From an uncultured Desulfomonile sp. (lineage in GTDB: Bacteria; Desulfobacterota; Desulfomonilia; Desulfomonilales; Desulfomonilaceae): a stretch of DNA of 26,848 nucleotides. This document shows, in pieces, positions 1 through 7,474 of the stretch. The notes beneath the pieces were generated by a model, which searched no databases, was not told the origin of the DNA, and worked only from the letters and a program-made list of their open reading frames with translations. The stretch lies in assembly GCA_937915285.1 (NCBI GenBank), contig CALDNG010000432.1, positions 1 to 26,848 on the forward strand, written 5' to 3'. Both the position numbers and the translations under genes were made by a program. Every line of letters starts with the position of its first letter. The stretch's first letter is position 1.

Positions 1-162
1 GACACATTCCCGGAAATTACCGATTTCTGGAACGCCATGCGGCTTCAGGCTGAATCCGGACATGAGTCGCTCAAGGAAGTGGTCACCAGCTTTATGTCGG
101 ACTGGGAGGCATACATCATCAAGAATACTCCCTGCAAGAGAACCATTCGGCACAGGTCCTGA
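1..162 (+). CDS. C-terminal end of an unidentified protein (partial)
   Basis: An open frame enters from the left edge in frame 1 and runs 53 codons to a TGA at 160-162. The visible tail is mixed in charge, contains two Trp residues and ends in a basic stretch (CKRTIRHRS). I do not recognise a family in so short a piece. Its stop codon directly abuts the ATG of the next gene (TGAATG), so the two are probably translationally coupled. The frame is supported only by that tight junction and by the lack of any other reading for this stretch. Confidence 0.6.
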   Translation, partial: DTFPEITDFWNAMRLQAESGHESLKEVVTSFMSDWEAYIIKNTPCKRTIRHRS

Positions 163-807
163 ATGTCTACAGCGCCATCTAGAATACCGCCTACCGACAT
201 CATCTTTGACTTGGGAAAGGTGCTTGTGCCTTTCGATTGGGACATTGCATTCAGGAGACTGATTCTACATGTGCCGGAAGATATAGTGCGTCTTGTTGTC
301 GAAGATCGGAAGACGTTCATGGTCAATCTGGCTCTGCCCTGTAAACAACTGGAATGCGGTCAGATCACTTTTGAGCAATTTTTCGTCAAGATAAGGGAGA
401 TTACCGGACTTGACGCATCACTGGAGGCCTTCCGCGACATATGGTGTGACGTATTCTGGCTGAATGACGAGTTGGTAAAGATCGGCTCCAAACTGACCCA
501 AAATTATTCGTGCTGGCTGATGTCGAACACCAGTGAGGCTCACTATAGATGGATAACCACTAGGTTTCCATCTATTGAGTTTTACCGTAAAGCCGCACTT
601 TCATACGAACTTGGACATATGAAACCGGATCGCCAATACTATGAAAAGGCGCTTGAACTCTTTGGAATCGATCCGCTAAAGGCCGTCTTCATTGACGATA
701 TCCAGGAAAACCTAGATGGGGCTTCTCTTTTCGGAATCCGAACCATAAAATATGAGACCAATGAATCCTTGATCCGGTTATTATCTGATTACGGAGTGGA
801 AGTGTAG
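163..807 (+). CDS. HAD-family hydrolase, YihX-like phosphatase
   Basis: A 214-residue HAD-superfamily phosphatase, probably cytoplasmic. Motif I is IFDLGKVLVPFD with nucleophile Asp16; the second Asp of the usual DxD is replaced by Gly, as in the YihX / epoxide-hydrolase N-domain branch (FDLGNV in YihX). Motif II is SNTSE at about 121-125, motif III Lys is in MKPD at 153-156, and motif IV is FIDD at 176-179, so all four catalytic elements are present. The length fits the single-domain class with a small helical cap. YihX of E. coli acts on alpha-glucose-1-phosphate; the substrate here cannot be read from sequence. The start codon follows the previous stop without a gap, and argJ begins two bases after this stop, so the three genes look like one transcript. 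Confidence 0.85.
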   Translation: MSTAPSRIPPTDIIFDLGKVLVPFDWDIAFRRLILHVPEDIVRLVVEDRKTFMVNLALPCKQLECGQITFEQFFVKIREITGLDASLEAFRDIWCDVFWLNDELVKIGSKLTQNYSCWLMSNTSEAHYRWITTRFPSIEFYRKAALSYELGHMKPDRQYYEKALELFGIDPLKAVFIDDIQENLDGASLFGIRTIKYETNESLIRLLSDYGVEV

Positions 808-809
808 AA

Positions 810-2027
810 ATGGGGAACAATCACGGAATTTGCGCGGAAATCAGTGTGGATGGATTTAGATTCGCATCAGTATCTGCGGAGGTAAAAAAAATCGGACTGG
901 TCAGGCTGGATCTGGGAATGATTTTGTCTGATCGTCCGTCAGTGGTAGCTGGAGTAACCACCCAGAACCTGGTACATGCCGCTCCTGTAACACTCACCCG
1001 TCAAGTTCTGTCTGGTGGCCTTTGTCAGGCCGTCCTTGTAAACTCCGGCAACGCCAACGCCTACACTGGGCAAGAAGGCCTGGACGACGCCAGGATACTT
1101 GTCAAATCGTTATCGGAGAGATTGTCCATAGACCCGGGACTCGTGATACCCATGTCCACGGGTGTCATTGGCGCAAGACTTCCGGTGGACCGGATGAAAG
1201 CAAGGATTCCGGCTCTCACGGACTCGCTTTCGAACCTCGGCTTCCATGATCTGGCAAATGCCATAATGACTACTGACACCGTACCAAAGACCTTTTCAAT
1301 TGACGCAGAACTGTCCAACGGACCTTTCAGGATTGCCGGAATGTGTAAGGGCGCCGGGATGATAGCGCCTCATATGGCTACCATGCTGGCCATCATGGTG
1401 ACGGACATTCGGGTGGAACACACTTTTCTGAATGAGGCCTTCAGGGAATGCTGTGATTTAAGTTTTAACCGGGTAACTATTGATGGCGACACCAGCACAA
1501 ATGATACCGCCATAATCATGTCCGGAGGCTCAAAGCTGAGCCGTGAGCTTTCCACATCCAGGGCCGACAGAGAAAAGTTCTTCGCAGCAATGCAGGAAGC
1601 ATGCTCAAATCTCGCTGAACAAATTGTCAGGGATGGGGAAGGCGCAACAAAGATTGTTGAGGTGAGTGTGATTTCAGCCACCGACGACAGATCGGCCGGA
1701 GTCATGGCCAGAAAGATAGCAGAGTCTCCCCTTGTTAAGACAGCTTTCCACGGTGAGGATCCGAACTGGGGCCGCATCATTTGCGCCGCGGGCAACTCGG
1801 GTATAAAGTTTGATCCGTCTGTTGTCGATCTTTCAATCGGAGAAGTAAAGATTGTAGATAACGGAAAACTTTCGGAGGGAGACTGGGAAACCAGGGCTCA
1901 TCAGGTAATGCGACAAGAGCGCTTTTCGGTGGTTGTCGACCTCAAGATGGGCAACGGCCAAGCAACAATGCTCACATCAGATTTTTCCGAAGAATACGTG
2001 ACCATAAACGCTGATTACAGATCATGA
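810..2027 (+). CDS. argJ: Bifunctional glutamate N-acetyltransferase / amino-acid acetyltransferase ArgJ
   Basis: A 405-residue ArgJ. It moves the acetyl group from N-acetylornithine to glutamate in the cyclic arginine pathway, and some members also use acetyl-CoA. The precursor cuts itself at a conserved Ala-Thr bond; here the site is PHMATML, with Thr191 as the new N-terminal nucleophile. The preceding KGAGMIAP stretch, DGDTSTNDT, the EDPNWGRI motif and the C-terminal YVTINADYRS are all family hallmarks, and the length is normal. The ATG lies two bases after the HAD gene stop, with GGAG about 15 bases upstream inside that gene. argC, which acts in the same pathway, lies at 18628-19665 in this window. 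Whether this enzyme is mono- or bifunctional cannot be decided from sequence alone. Confidence 0.95.
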   Translation: MGNNHGICAEISVDGFRFASVSAEVKKIGLVRLDLGMILSDRPSVVAGVTTQNLVHAAPVTLTRQVLSGGLCQAVLVNSGNANAYTGQEGLDDARILVKSLSERLSIDPGLVIPMSTGVIGARLPVDRMKARIPALTDSLSNLGFHDLANAIMTTDTVPKTFSIDAELSNGPFRIAGMCKGAGMIAPHMATMLAIMVTDIRVEHTFLNEAFRECCDLSFNRVTIDGDTSTNDTAIIMSGGSKLSRELSTSRADREKFFAAMQEACSNLAEQIVRDGEGATKIVEVSVISATDDRSAGVMARKIAESPLVKTAFHGEDPNWGRIICAAGNSGIKFDPSVVDLSIGEVKIVDNGKLSEGDWETRAHQVMRQERFSVVVDLKMGNGQATMLTSDFSEEYVTINADYRS

Positions 2028-2037
2028 GATCGTAATC
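2013..2037. terminator. Hairpin spanning the argJ stop codon, possible weak terminator
   Basis: GATTAC-a-GATC / GATC-GTAATC forms a 10-pair stem with one bulged A and an ATGA loop. It sits exactly over the argJ stop and lies between two convergent genes. No T-run follows on either strand, so it does not look like a classical intrinsic terminator. It may be a 3'-end stabilising hairpin or chance. Confidence 0.3.
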
Positions 2038-2064
2038 AAAATCTAAATCATTCCCGTCGCAATA

Positions 2065-3318
2065 TCATGAACCGTGTGAGCGCCCTCTGTTGCGTACTGA
2101 GCTGACCTCGGAGATATTGTTTGATCTGGTCGCAATGGATGGAATAACCAGCCTGTGACCCCGTACCAGTTTTCTGTTCAAATTCACGTCCGGGTTAACC
2201 CCTGCCAGTTTGTCCTTGCTTGTTCCGTATTTCTTCAGGATACTTTTGAGCGTATCCCCCCTGGCAATGACATGATATACATGCGCAGGTTTGTTATCCT
2301 GATGTAAACGTTTGAGTCCGGCTAGCAACTCAGGTTTCTTCCCGGCCGGTATTCTTAGCGAAAACGATGGTCCATCCGGCGGAGTAGCGCCTCGAACAAG
2401 GGATGGGTTAAAGTCAGTCAGTTTTTCATGAGACTCGCCCAGTGCTTTGGCGACATCTGCAAGCTTGTAAGAGCCATCGACTGTTACGTACTCACTTGTC
2501 TCCTGATCGAAGTTCTCCCTCAGCTCTGGGAATCCATATTTAGAAGGGTTTTTGGCTATGATTGACAGCGCCTGGAACCTTGGCAGAAATTCACGGGTCT
2601 CCTTCTTCAGTTTTCTGCTAGAACAAATATCGTCATATTCAGTGGCGTCCTCCTGACACAAGACCTTGTTGAGCTTGTTTTCCCCGGAATTGTATGCGCT
2701 CAGCGCCAGTCTCCAGCATCCAAACATTCCGTAGAGATCCTTCAGGTAGAGTAAAGCGGCCTTAGTGGATTTCTCAGGGTCCAGGCGCTCGTCCACATAA
2801 CTGTCAACCCTTAATCCGTAGCTTCGTGCTGTAGCAGGCATGAATTGCCACATCCCCAAGGCGTTGGCTGGAGACCTGGCTTCGGGGTTGGCCCCGGACT
2901 CAAGCAAGAAGAGGTAAGCCAGTTCGATAGGCAAACCGTTATCCTTAACCACCTTCTTTACCATGGGAAGGTACGGTTCAGCCTGGCTGAGATAGTTCCT
3001 GGTGGATTCACGTCTCTCGTAGGCATATTCCCTTACGAATTTTCGAACTCTCTGGTCGTTTTCTTCAAGTGGGATGGATGGATACTCGCCGGATTTCGGT
3101 CTGCCCGGCCTTAGTTTGTCCGCTCCAAAGGACAAGGCCCTTGAGAAAGCGTTAGTTACCGCCTGACCCTCCGCCAGGCCAGACTTGACCAGGCCGTTCT
3201 TCGAGCTGCAACCGGATAGGAAAAGGGGTGGGCATATGATTAACAACAGGAAGAGCATCGCTGATCTGGGAACAGCAGTTTTGAAGCCCACAGGACTGGA
3301 TGCTCCAAACACGGTCAC
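2065..3318 (-). CDS. mltD: Lipoprotein lytic transglycosylase with LysM domains (MltD-like)
   Basis: A 417-residue peptidoglycan lytic transglycosylase, predicted outer-membrane lipoprotein. A basic N-terminus and hydrophobic run lead to the lipobox LSGC, with lipidated Cys37. The SLT domain follows, with catalytic Glu140 in LLESGANPEA and the downstream GMWQFMPATARSYGL and ALSAYNSGENK motifs. A degenerate LysM-like segment (about 258-310) and a clear C-terminal LysM (about 348-393, YHVIARGDTLKSILKKYG) bind glycan. MltD cleaves the MurNAc-GlcNAc bond to give 1,6-anhydro ends. The start is GTG, chosen because TTGGAG lies eight bases upstream and the lipobox is then correctly placed. A good sigma-70 promoter lies about 60 bases upstream, so this gene can be expressed apart from the kinase-like gene before it. 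Confidence 0.92.
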   Translation of the reverse strand: MTVFGASSPVGFKTAVPRSAMLFLLLIICPPLFLSGCSSKNGLVKSGLAEGQAVTNAFSRALSFGADKLRPGRPKSGEYPSIPLEENDQRVRKFVREYAYERRESTRNYLSQAEPYLPMVKKVVKDNGLPIELAYLFLLESGANPEARSPANALGMWQFMPATARSYGLRVDSYVDERLDPEKSTKAALLYLKDLYGMFGCWRLALSAYNSGENKLNKVLCQEDATEYDDICSSRKLKKETREFLPRFQALSIIAKNPSKYGFPELRENFDQETSEYVTVDGSYKLADVAKALGESHEKLTDFNPSLVRGATPPDGPSFSLRIPAGKKPELLAGLKRLHQDNKPAHVYHVIARGDTLKSILKKYGTSKDKLAGVNPDVNLNRKLVRGHRLVIPSIATRSNNISEVSSVRNRGRSHGS

Positions 3319-3377
3319 AATTTCAACTCCAAGGGCAATATATCAATAATAACAATGCTATCTGATCCTTATCGTAG

Positions 3378-3405
3378 ATAATATCACAAGCGCAGGTCTT
3401 GTCAA
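3378..3405 (-). promoter_or_regulatory. Sigma-70 promoter of the transglycosylase gene
   Basis: On the minus strand, TTGACA (3405-3400) is followed after 16 bases by TATTAT (3383-3378). The transcript would start near 3371, leaving a leader of about 50 bases before the GTG start. Both hexamers are at or one base from consensus. Confidence 0.75.
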
Positions 3406-3470
3406 TGTTTAAGATTGAATCGATAAGGTCTGCTTTTGTTATAAGGAATCGGCGCCTTTGTTCACCATAT

Positions 3471-4184
3471 TTACTTACAGGGTAGTTCCAGCCTGATAAT
3501 TCCGTTGTCGATCATCAAGGCGCCACCGTTGATTCTGATTGTCTCACGGGTGGACGCAATTCCCAGGCCGAGTTCAATAGTTTCCAATTCCTTTCCACCC
3601 TGATGATCCGGTTCCTCATACCACTTGAAAACAATTTGCGTTTTATCTGGACTGGTCTCGATTTCTACGCTCAAGTCGAAGTTGACACACTTTCCCAAAA
3701 AATCGGAAGATTTCCTCAAATATTCGACACGGTTTCTGATAAATACCATGCACTGAGCGATTGCAGAGGATAGCAGTCGCCGGGAATAACCGGATGTGAT
3801 TTTTTCATCAGGCCTCTTAATGTTTAGATTTATGCCTTTGGCGGTAAGTTGTTGACCCATCAGACCGACGACCTTATCGATCAACGCCAGGATATCGGTT
3901 ATACCCGTATTGGAGTCGTTTTCGCTGAAAAAGGAGCGTAACTGATCTATAAGGCTGCTGGACTTGCTGACCTGGTTTTTGACTCCAGAGAGCCTGACAT
4001 CAAAAAACTCTTTTTCTGTGGCTGAAAGGCCAGATCGCTGTATTTTTAAACGCATTACTTCACAGGCCAGGGTTATAGCATTAAGTGGTTGGGCCAGTTC
4101 ATGCGCCAATCCCCCTATCATTTCAGGGAACAGTGACAGCCTCATTATTTCTTCAGGAGTAGCTGAATATTGTGTTTCATCCAT
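3471..4184 (-). CDS. Degenerate histidine-kinase-like protein without a sensor domain
   Basis: A 237-residue, probably cytoplasmic protein built like the transmitter half of a histidine kinase. The H-box is intact (GGLAHELAQPLNAI, His28), in the form typical of the HELxQPL group, and is followed by a two-helix dimerisation segment. The ATPase part is eroded: in the N-box region (IAQCMVFIRNRVEYL) the usual first Asn is Phe, no DxGxG G1 box is visible (WYEEPDHQGG instead), and only a G2-like stretch (LGLGIASTRETIRINGG) remains. No transmembrane or PAS domain precedes the H-box and no response regulator gene is nearby. It may accept phosphate from another kinase or act as a scaffold. Start ATG with GGGAG seven bases upstream. 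It lies downstream of rny on the same strand, 234 bases away. Confidence 0.75.
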   Translation of the reverse strand: MDETQYSATPEEIMRLSLFPEMIGGLAHELAQPLNAITLACEVMRLKIQRSGLSATEKEFFDVRLSGVKNQVSKSSSLIDQLRSFFSENDSNTGITDILALIDKVVGLMGQQLTAKGINLNIKRPDEKITSGYSRRLLSSAIAQCMVFIRNRVEYLRKSSDFLGKCVNFDLSVEIETSPDKTQIVFKWYEEPDHQGGKELETIELGLGIASTRETIRINGGALMIDNGIIRLELPCK

Positions 4185-4352
4185 TTTTGTTCTCCCGAGA
4201 ATTTCTTTGAGTGAATCCTGATTTATACGCGGGTGAGGGATATTTCCGACTCGTCAAGAGTTCGGAAAATTAAAAACATGCGTATCCCGTGACAATAATG
4301 CATTCGGACAACGTGCCAAAACGCTGCTGACTTGGCATGAGCAGAAAGGCAA

Positions 4353-4423
4353 GCTGATAGGGCTCGTCAACCCATTCTGTCTGAAAGACCCCCGTTAGGG
4401 AAATCTGAATGAGGCCTATCAGC
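4353..4423. repeat. Long-armed inverted repeat at the 3' end of rny
   Basis: GCTGATAGGGCTC (4353-4365) and GAGGCCTATCAGC (4411-4423) are complementary at 12 of 13 positions, and the second arm overlaps the rny stop codon. Between the arms are two smaller stems on the rny-sense strand, CCC-taac-GGG and GTCT-ttc-AGAC. There is no T-run. It could be a 3'-end stabilising structure, a weak terminator or the remnant of a small inverted-repeat element. Confidence 0.45.
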
Positions 4424-5981
4424 GGGCAAAATCAATGGCCCTGGATTCCCTGATGACGACTATCTTGATCTGCCCGGGGTATGACAATTCCTTCTCAATC
4501 TTTTTTCTAATATCCCTGGCCAGTAAGACCAATCCTTCTTCCTTTATGTTGGTGTTTTCCACTATTATGCGAATCTCACGTCCCGCCTGAATGGCAAACG
4601 ATTTACTCACTCCTTTGAAGGAATCAGCGATTCTCTCAAGGTCTTCAAGCCGTTTGACATAGTTTTCCAGCATTTCCCTTCGAGATCCCGGGCGAGCGGC
4701 CGACAGTGTGTCTGCGGCCTGAACGAGAACTGCTATCGGACTGGTGGGATCCTCATCACCGTGATGGGAGGCTATGGCGTTGACGATGAGCGGGGCTTCA
4801 CCATAACGCCTGGCGATGTCGGCCCCTATAACGGCATGGGCGCCTTCAACTTCGTGGTCAATTGCCTTCCCGATATCGTGAAGCAATCCAGCCCGTTTGG
4901 CTTTTTTCTGATTGAGCCCGAGTTCCGCGGCCATTATTCCGCAAAGGAAAGCCACCTCTATTGAGTGCTGGTAGACATTCTGAGCAAACGAGGTCCTATA
5001 CTTCAATTTTCCGAGGAGTTTCATAAGTTCCGGATTAATACCGTGGACACCTACATCGAAACTGGCCTGCTCACCGGCCTCGACTATGGCCTCTTCCATC
5101 TCCTGACTGACCTTCTTGACTATCTCCTCGATTCGAGCCGGATGGATTCGACCATCGTTGACCAGTCGCTCAAGCGCCAGTCTGGCCACTTCCCTACGCA
5201 CAGAGTTATAACCTGATAGAATGACCGCTTCAGGAGTATCGTCAATGATCAGGTCAATACCCGTAGCCGCCTCAATGGCCCTTATGTTCCGCCCTTCCCT
5301 GCCAATTATCCTGCCCTTCATTTCCTCATTGGGCAGGTTGACAACCGAAACCGTCCTCTCTGCAATGTAGTCGGCAGCATACCTTCCAATGGCTGTGGAA
5401 ATTATTTCCTTGGCCTTCTTGTCGGCCTGAGAATGTGTCTCTTCCTCGATCTGTCTGATAATCCTGGCGCTTTCGATACGGGTTTCATCCTCAACTTTCT
5501 TGAGGATCATTTCCCTGGCGTCGGTCGTGGAAAGACTTGCAACAAACTCGAGTTTTTCCTGCTGTTTTTTTACGAGACTCTCAGCTTCCCGTTCCTTGTC
5601 TTTGACTCGCTTATGGCCGGCCTCGATTTCTCGCTCGTGCTTGATTAAAGTATTTTCCTTGCCTTCAAGCTGTACGGCCTTGCGCTCCAGATTTTCGTCC
5701 TTCTTAAGAAGCCGGGATTCCCTTATTGATAGTTCATTTCTTCTTTCTTTTATTTCAGTCTCCAGATCAGTTCTTGCCTGGAACAACTGATCCTTTGCCT
5801 GCAGTAACGCCTCTTTCTTAATAGTTTCCGCCTCTTTCTGGGCGGTTCTGACTATTTCATCGGCGTCATTTTTGGCTGATTCAATACGCCTTTTATCGAG
5901 GAAACGAGCCGCGTAATGACCGGCTGCAAGTCCTGCTATTAAGGCGACAAGGGCATAGATAAATACGGGAATTGAACCCAA
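4419..5981 (-). CDS. rny: Ribonuclease Y
   Basis: A 520-residue RNase Y, a membrane-anchored endoribonuclease that starts decay of many mRNAs. Order of parts: one N-terminal membrane helix ([20 protein letters not shown]), a long charged coiled coil (about 30-200), a KH domain with [20 protein letters not shown], and an HD domain with HSIEVAFLC and the [10 protein letters not shown] metal-binding motif. The C-terminal region is normal and the length is typical. The start is TTG: GGAGGGGG ends two bases before it, and there is no in-frame ATG that keeps the membrane helix. The gene follows the zap genes and 6S RNA on the same strand, an order I associate with Deltaproteobacteria. About 200 bases of leader separate it from the 6S gene; no convincing promoter of its own was found there. 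Confidence 0.95.
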   Translation of the reverse strand: MGSIPVFIYALVALIAGLAAGHYAARFLDKRRIESAKNDADEIVRTAQKEAETIKKEALLQAKDQLFQARTDLETEIKERRNELSIRESRLLKKDENLERKAVQLEGKENTLIKHEREIEAGHKRVKDKEREAESLVKKQQEKLEFVASLSTTDAREMILKKVEDETRIESARIIRQIEEETHSQADKKAKEIISTAIGRYAADYIAERTVSVVNLPNEEMKGRIIGREGRNIRAIEAATGIDLIIDDTPEAVILSGYNSVRREVARLALERLVNDGRIHPARIEEIVKKVSQEMEEAIVEAGEQASFDVGVHGINPELMKLLGKLKYRTSFAQNVYQHSIEVAFLCGIMAAELGLNQKKAKRAGLLHDIGKAIDHEVEGAHAVIGADIARRYGEAPLIVNAIASHHGDEDPTSPIAVLVQAADTLSAARPGSRREMLENYVKRLEDLERIADSFKGVSKSFAIQAGREIRIIVENTNIKEEGLVLLARDIRKKIEKELSYPGQIKIVVIRESRAIDFAR

Positions 5982-6187
5982 AACCCCCTCCGTCCTATGT
6001 AATAAACGGGATAATCAGGCGCAGAAAACCATCGGGAGAGACATCAGAAAATCGGTCAAGGGTTTGAACAATAAGTTAAATCAAGCCATAAAACCTAAAC
6101 TTATATATACGTTCCCTGAACGGCTATCCAGAGGTTTATCGCTTATCCCGGTTTTGCGGGCAGGTTAAAAGACGACCCAAACGATGT

Positions 6188-6368
6188 TACCCCCCGCCGT
6201 TGGCCGTGGTAGAACAACCTTTGAACCTGGTTTCCCAGGTGGGACCCTAACGACTATTTCAGGCGTCCCGCTTCGAGGCGGGCTTGCTCACCATAATCGG
6301 GGGCGGATCCCATTTTTTGAGTGTTGGCTCAAAAAATTGTTGCCACACACGCACCAGGCAGGGGAAAA
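6188..6368 (-). ncRNA. ssrS: 6S RNA (SsrS)
   Basis: About 180 nt of non-coding sequence on the minus strand matches the 6S RNA layout, which mimics an open promoter to sequester sigma-70 RNA polymerase. The closing stem pairs CCCCTGCC near the 5' end with GGCGGGG near the 3' end. The 5' arm carries TTTTTTGAGCCAACACTC. The apical part GGTGAGCAAGCCCGCC / GAAGCGGGACGCCTGAAA resembles E. coli GGTGAGCATGCTCGG / CCGAGAAGCCTTAAAA. The 3' arm carries CCTGGGAAACCAGGTTCAAAG followed by CGGCCAACGGCGGGG. Its place between zapA and rny agrees with the zapA-6S linkage known in many Proteobacteria. Ends are estimated from the closing stem. I saw no strong promoter directly upstream, so it may be processed from the zap transcript. 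Confidence 0.85.
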
Positions 6369-6446
6369 ATTCTCGTCCTTCTCTTTGGGGTCGCTAGCCT
6401 AATAGAATCCTTCGGGCCTTTCTTCGCGTAGCTGACTCAGTCGCCT

Positions 6447-6643
6447 TTAGAGCCGGCGCTCTCCTGTCATCCCGTCGATGATGCTGAGAAGAGAAAGGCT
6501 ATACAAATCTGATGTGGAATTTACTTTGGCCTGTTTTTCCAGATTTTCAGTCCAAGATTTTAAAGGACCATTCAGTTCGTTTTTCGTCCGGATAACCACA
6601 CCAACTGAATGCCGAAATCCCGACCGAAAAGTGTAACAGTCAC
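6447..6643 (-). pseudogene. zapA: zapA-like gene split by a frameshift
   Basis: Two overlapping reading frames on the minus strand together resemble ZapA, the small FtsZ-ring-associated protein. From a GTG at 6643 one frame gives VTVTLFGRDFGIQLV, the usual ZapA N-terminal strand motif (VxVxIxGxxYxI), then ends at 6572. From about 6599 another frame gives a helical segment with ENLEKQAKVNSTSDLYSLSL and then LSIIDGMTGERRL before a TAA at 6447, like the ZapA coiled-coil helix (family pattern S..r.AilaALnia.El). A one-base gain near 6600 would join them into about 66 residues, shorter than the usual 90-100. Position between a ZapB-like gene and 6S RNA supports the call. It may be a true pseudogene, a sequencing or assembly error, or a programmed shift, though I see no slippery heptamer. 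Confidence 0.55.
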
Positions 6644-6705
6644 CGCTTCACAATGATCTGGGAAATGATCGAACAAGCTTGCCGAAACATCCCCTCAGTT
6701 TTTTA

Positions 6706-6930
6706 TCAGGTAAAAGCCTCCAGTTTTTCTATGATTTTGTCCAGTTTACCTTTAGCTGCCTTGTGATCACGTTGCACCTTCTTGAGGGTTCGATCCAATT
6801 CTCCTATTCTCTTGTCTCTTTTTTCAAGCTCTCGACCGAACCTTTCCTGCTCTCTCCTGATTTGATCGTTCTGCTCAATAAGGCGCATGAGCTTTTCTTC
6901 AAGAAGAGCAACAGGCTTTTCGGAATCCAT
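6706..6930 (-). CDS. Small coiled-coil protein, ZapB-like
   Basis: A 74-residue protein that is almost entirely one charged coiled coil with regular leucines (ALLEEKLMRLIEQNDQIRRE and on to the C-terminus). Size, shape and position match the ZapB-type proteins found beside zapA, which bridge the Z-ring to other division factors; sequence identity alone does not prove this. The start is ATG at 6930, with GGAG six bases upstream. An upstream in-frame GTG at 6942 overlaps that ribosome-binding site and is less likely. It is the first gene after the strong promoter at 6967-6994 and probably heads a unit with zapA and 6S RNA. Confidence 0.7.
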   Translation of the reverse strand: MDSEKPVALLEEKLMRLIEQNDQIRREQERFGRELEKRDKRIGELDRTLKKVQRDHKAAKGKLDKIIEKLEAFT

Positions 6931-6966
6931 TGAAATCTCCACACGATTTTTTTAATTACCAGTCTA

Positions 6967-6994
6967 ATTATATTTCTTTAAAGTTACCTGTCAA
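6967..6994 (-). promoter_or_regulatory. Consensus sigma-70 promoter of the zapB-zapA-6S block
   Basis: On the minus strand TTGACA (6994-6989), 16 bases, then TATAAT (6972-6967). Both hexamers are perfect. The start of transcription would fall near 6960, about 30 bases before the zapB-like ATG. Confidence 0.85.
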
Positions 6995-7096
6995 GAACTA
7001 TGTTTTGTGGCTATTTTACCGACAATGGCCACAGTGAACGTCTAAGGGTAACCTACGGCATTTTTCTTGACAAGCCAGTGGTCCTTTAGTGGTGAG

Positions 7097-7119
7097 CGCT
7101 GTCAACAAGATTGACAGCG
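7097..7119. repeat. Perfect 9-bp inverted repeat, operator or RNA hairpin
   Basis: CGCTGTCAA-caaga-TTGACAGCG. Each arm contains the TGTCAA/TTGACA hexamer. It could be a protein-binding operator or the 5' hairpin of a transcript. No T-run follows within ten bases. Confidence 0.5.
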
Positions 7120-7152
7120 TGTAAAAAGTTTATCTTCGTCTCACCTCCTTCG

Positions 7153-7188
7153 GCCATGTATAATTCCGTGGCCCTGGCTTTTTTTTGC
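7153..7188 (+). terminator. Intrinsic-terminator-like hairpin with T-run, orphan
   Basis: GGCCATG / CGTGGCC (one G-T pair, eight-base loop) is followed five bases later by a run of eight or so T residues. No plus-strand gene ends upstream of it, so it would terminate a transcript not otherwise seen, or act as an attenuator before the PiT gene. Confidence 0.45.
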
Positions 7189-7248
7189 AATCCAGCGGAA
7201 ACAGGACTCTCTAAATAAAAAGCCGGACACGAGGGGCCTCATCATTTT

Positions 7249-7266
7249 CTAACAAGTTCCTAACAG
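7249..7266 (+). promoter_or_regulatory. Pho-box-like direct repeat upstream of PiT gene
   Basis: CTAACAA-gttc-CTAACAG: two 7-base half sites spaced by four bases, giving the 11-base period of PhoB boxes (family form CTGTCAT-n4-CTGTCAT). It lies about 210 bases before a phosphate transporter gene, which fits phosphate control. The half sites differ from the enterobacterial consensus and no clear -10 hexamer was found. Confidence 0.4.
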
Positions 7267-7474
7267 TTTTACCCGATGGTTTCCGTTTCATTCATCCCAT
7301 TAGAGATTGGACCGGCTCTGGTTAGAGTTTGACTAAATAATGAAATTATGATGAAAGGCATGTTTCGTGCAACCATATCAGTTTCTATATTTGAGGAGTC
7401 TGGCCGGGCAAATTTTGTTGGGTGATTTTGTTTGCCGTAGGGCTTTGAGACCTGATGACCATGGAAGATAGATA

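Larger units (their letters stand above)
6943..7474. other. 532-base intergenic region between divergent zapB-like and PiT genes
   Basis: No gene-sized frame with a ribosome-binding site was found. The region holds a consensus minus-strand promoter (6967-6994), a 9-bp perfect inverted repeat (7097-7119), an anti-Shine-Dalgarno-like stretch (7141-7150), an orphan hairpin plus T-run (7153-7188), and a Pho-box-like direct repeat (7249-7266). These are listed separately. TTGACA/TGTCAA motifs recur at 6989, 7067, 7100 and 7111. Confidence 0.7.

Noticed and set aside
1370..1795. 141-codon minus-strand frame inside argJ
   Set aside because: Shadow of argJ, whose own frame carries the catalytic motif here.
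6184..6402. 72-codon plus-strand frame
   Set aside because: It lies exactly antisense to the 6S RNA, has no ribosome-binding site and no recognisable protein sequence.
6418..6509. Apparent multi-branched RNA (riboswitch-like) with a long closing stem on the minus strand
   Set aside because: Most of the stretch is explained as the coding end of the zapA-like frame, and it matched no riboswitch consensus that I know.
7348..7425. 25-codon plus-strand frame upstream of the first PiT gene, possible leader peptide
   Set aside because: No ribosome-binding site and no regulatory codon pattern.
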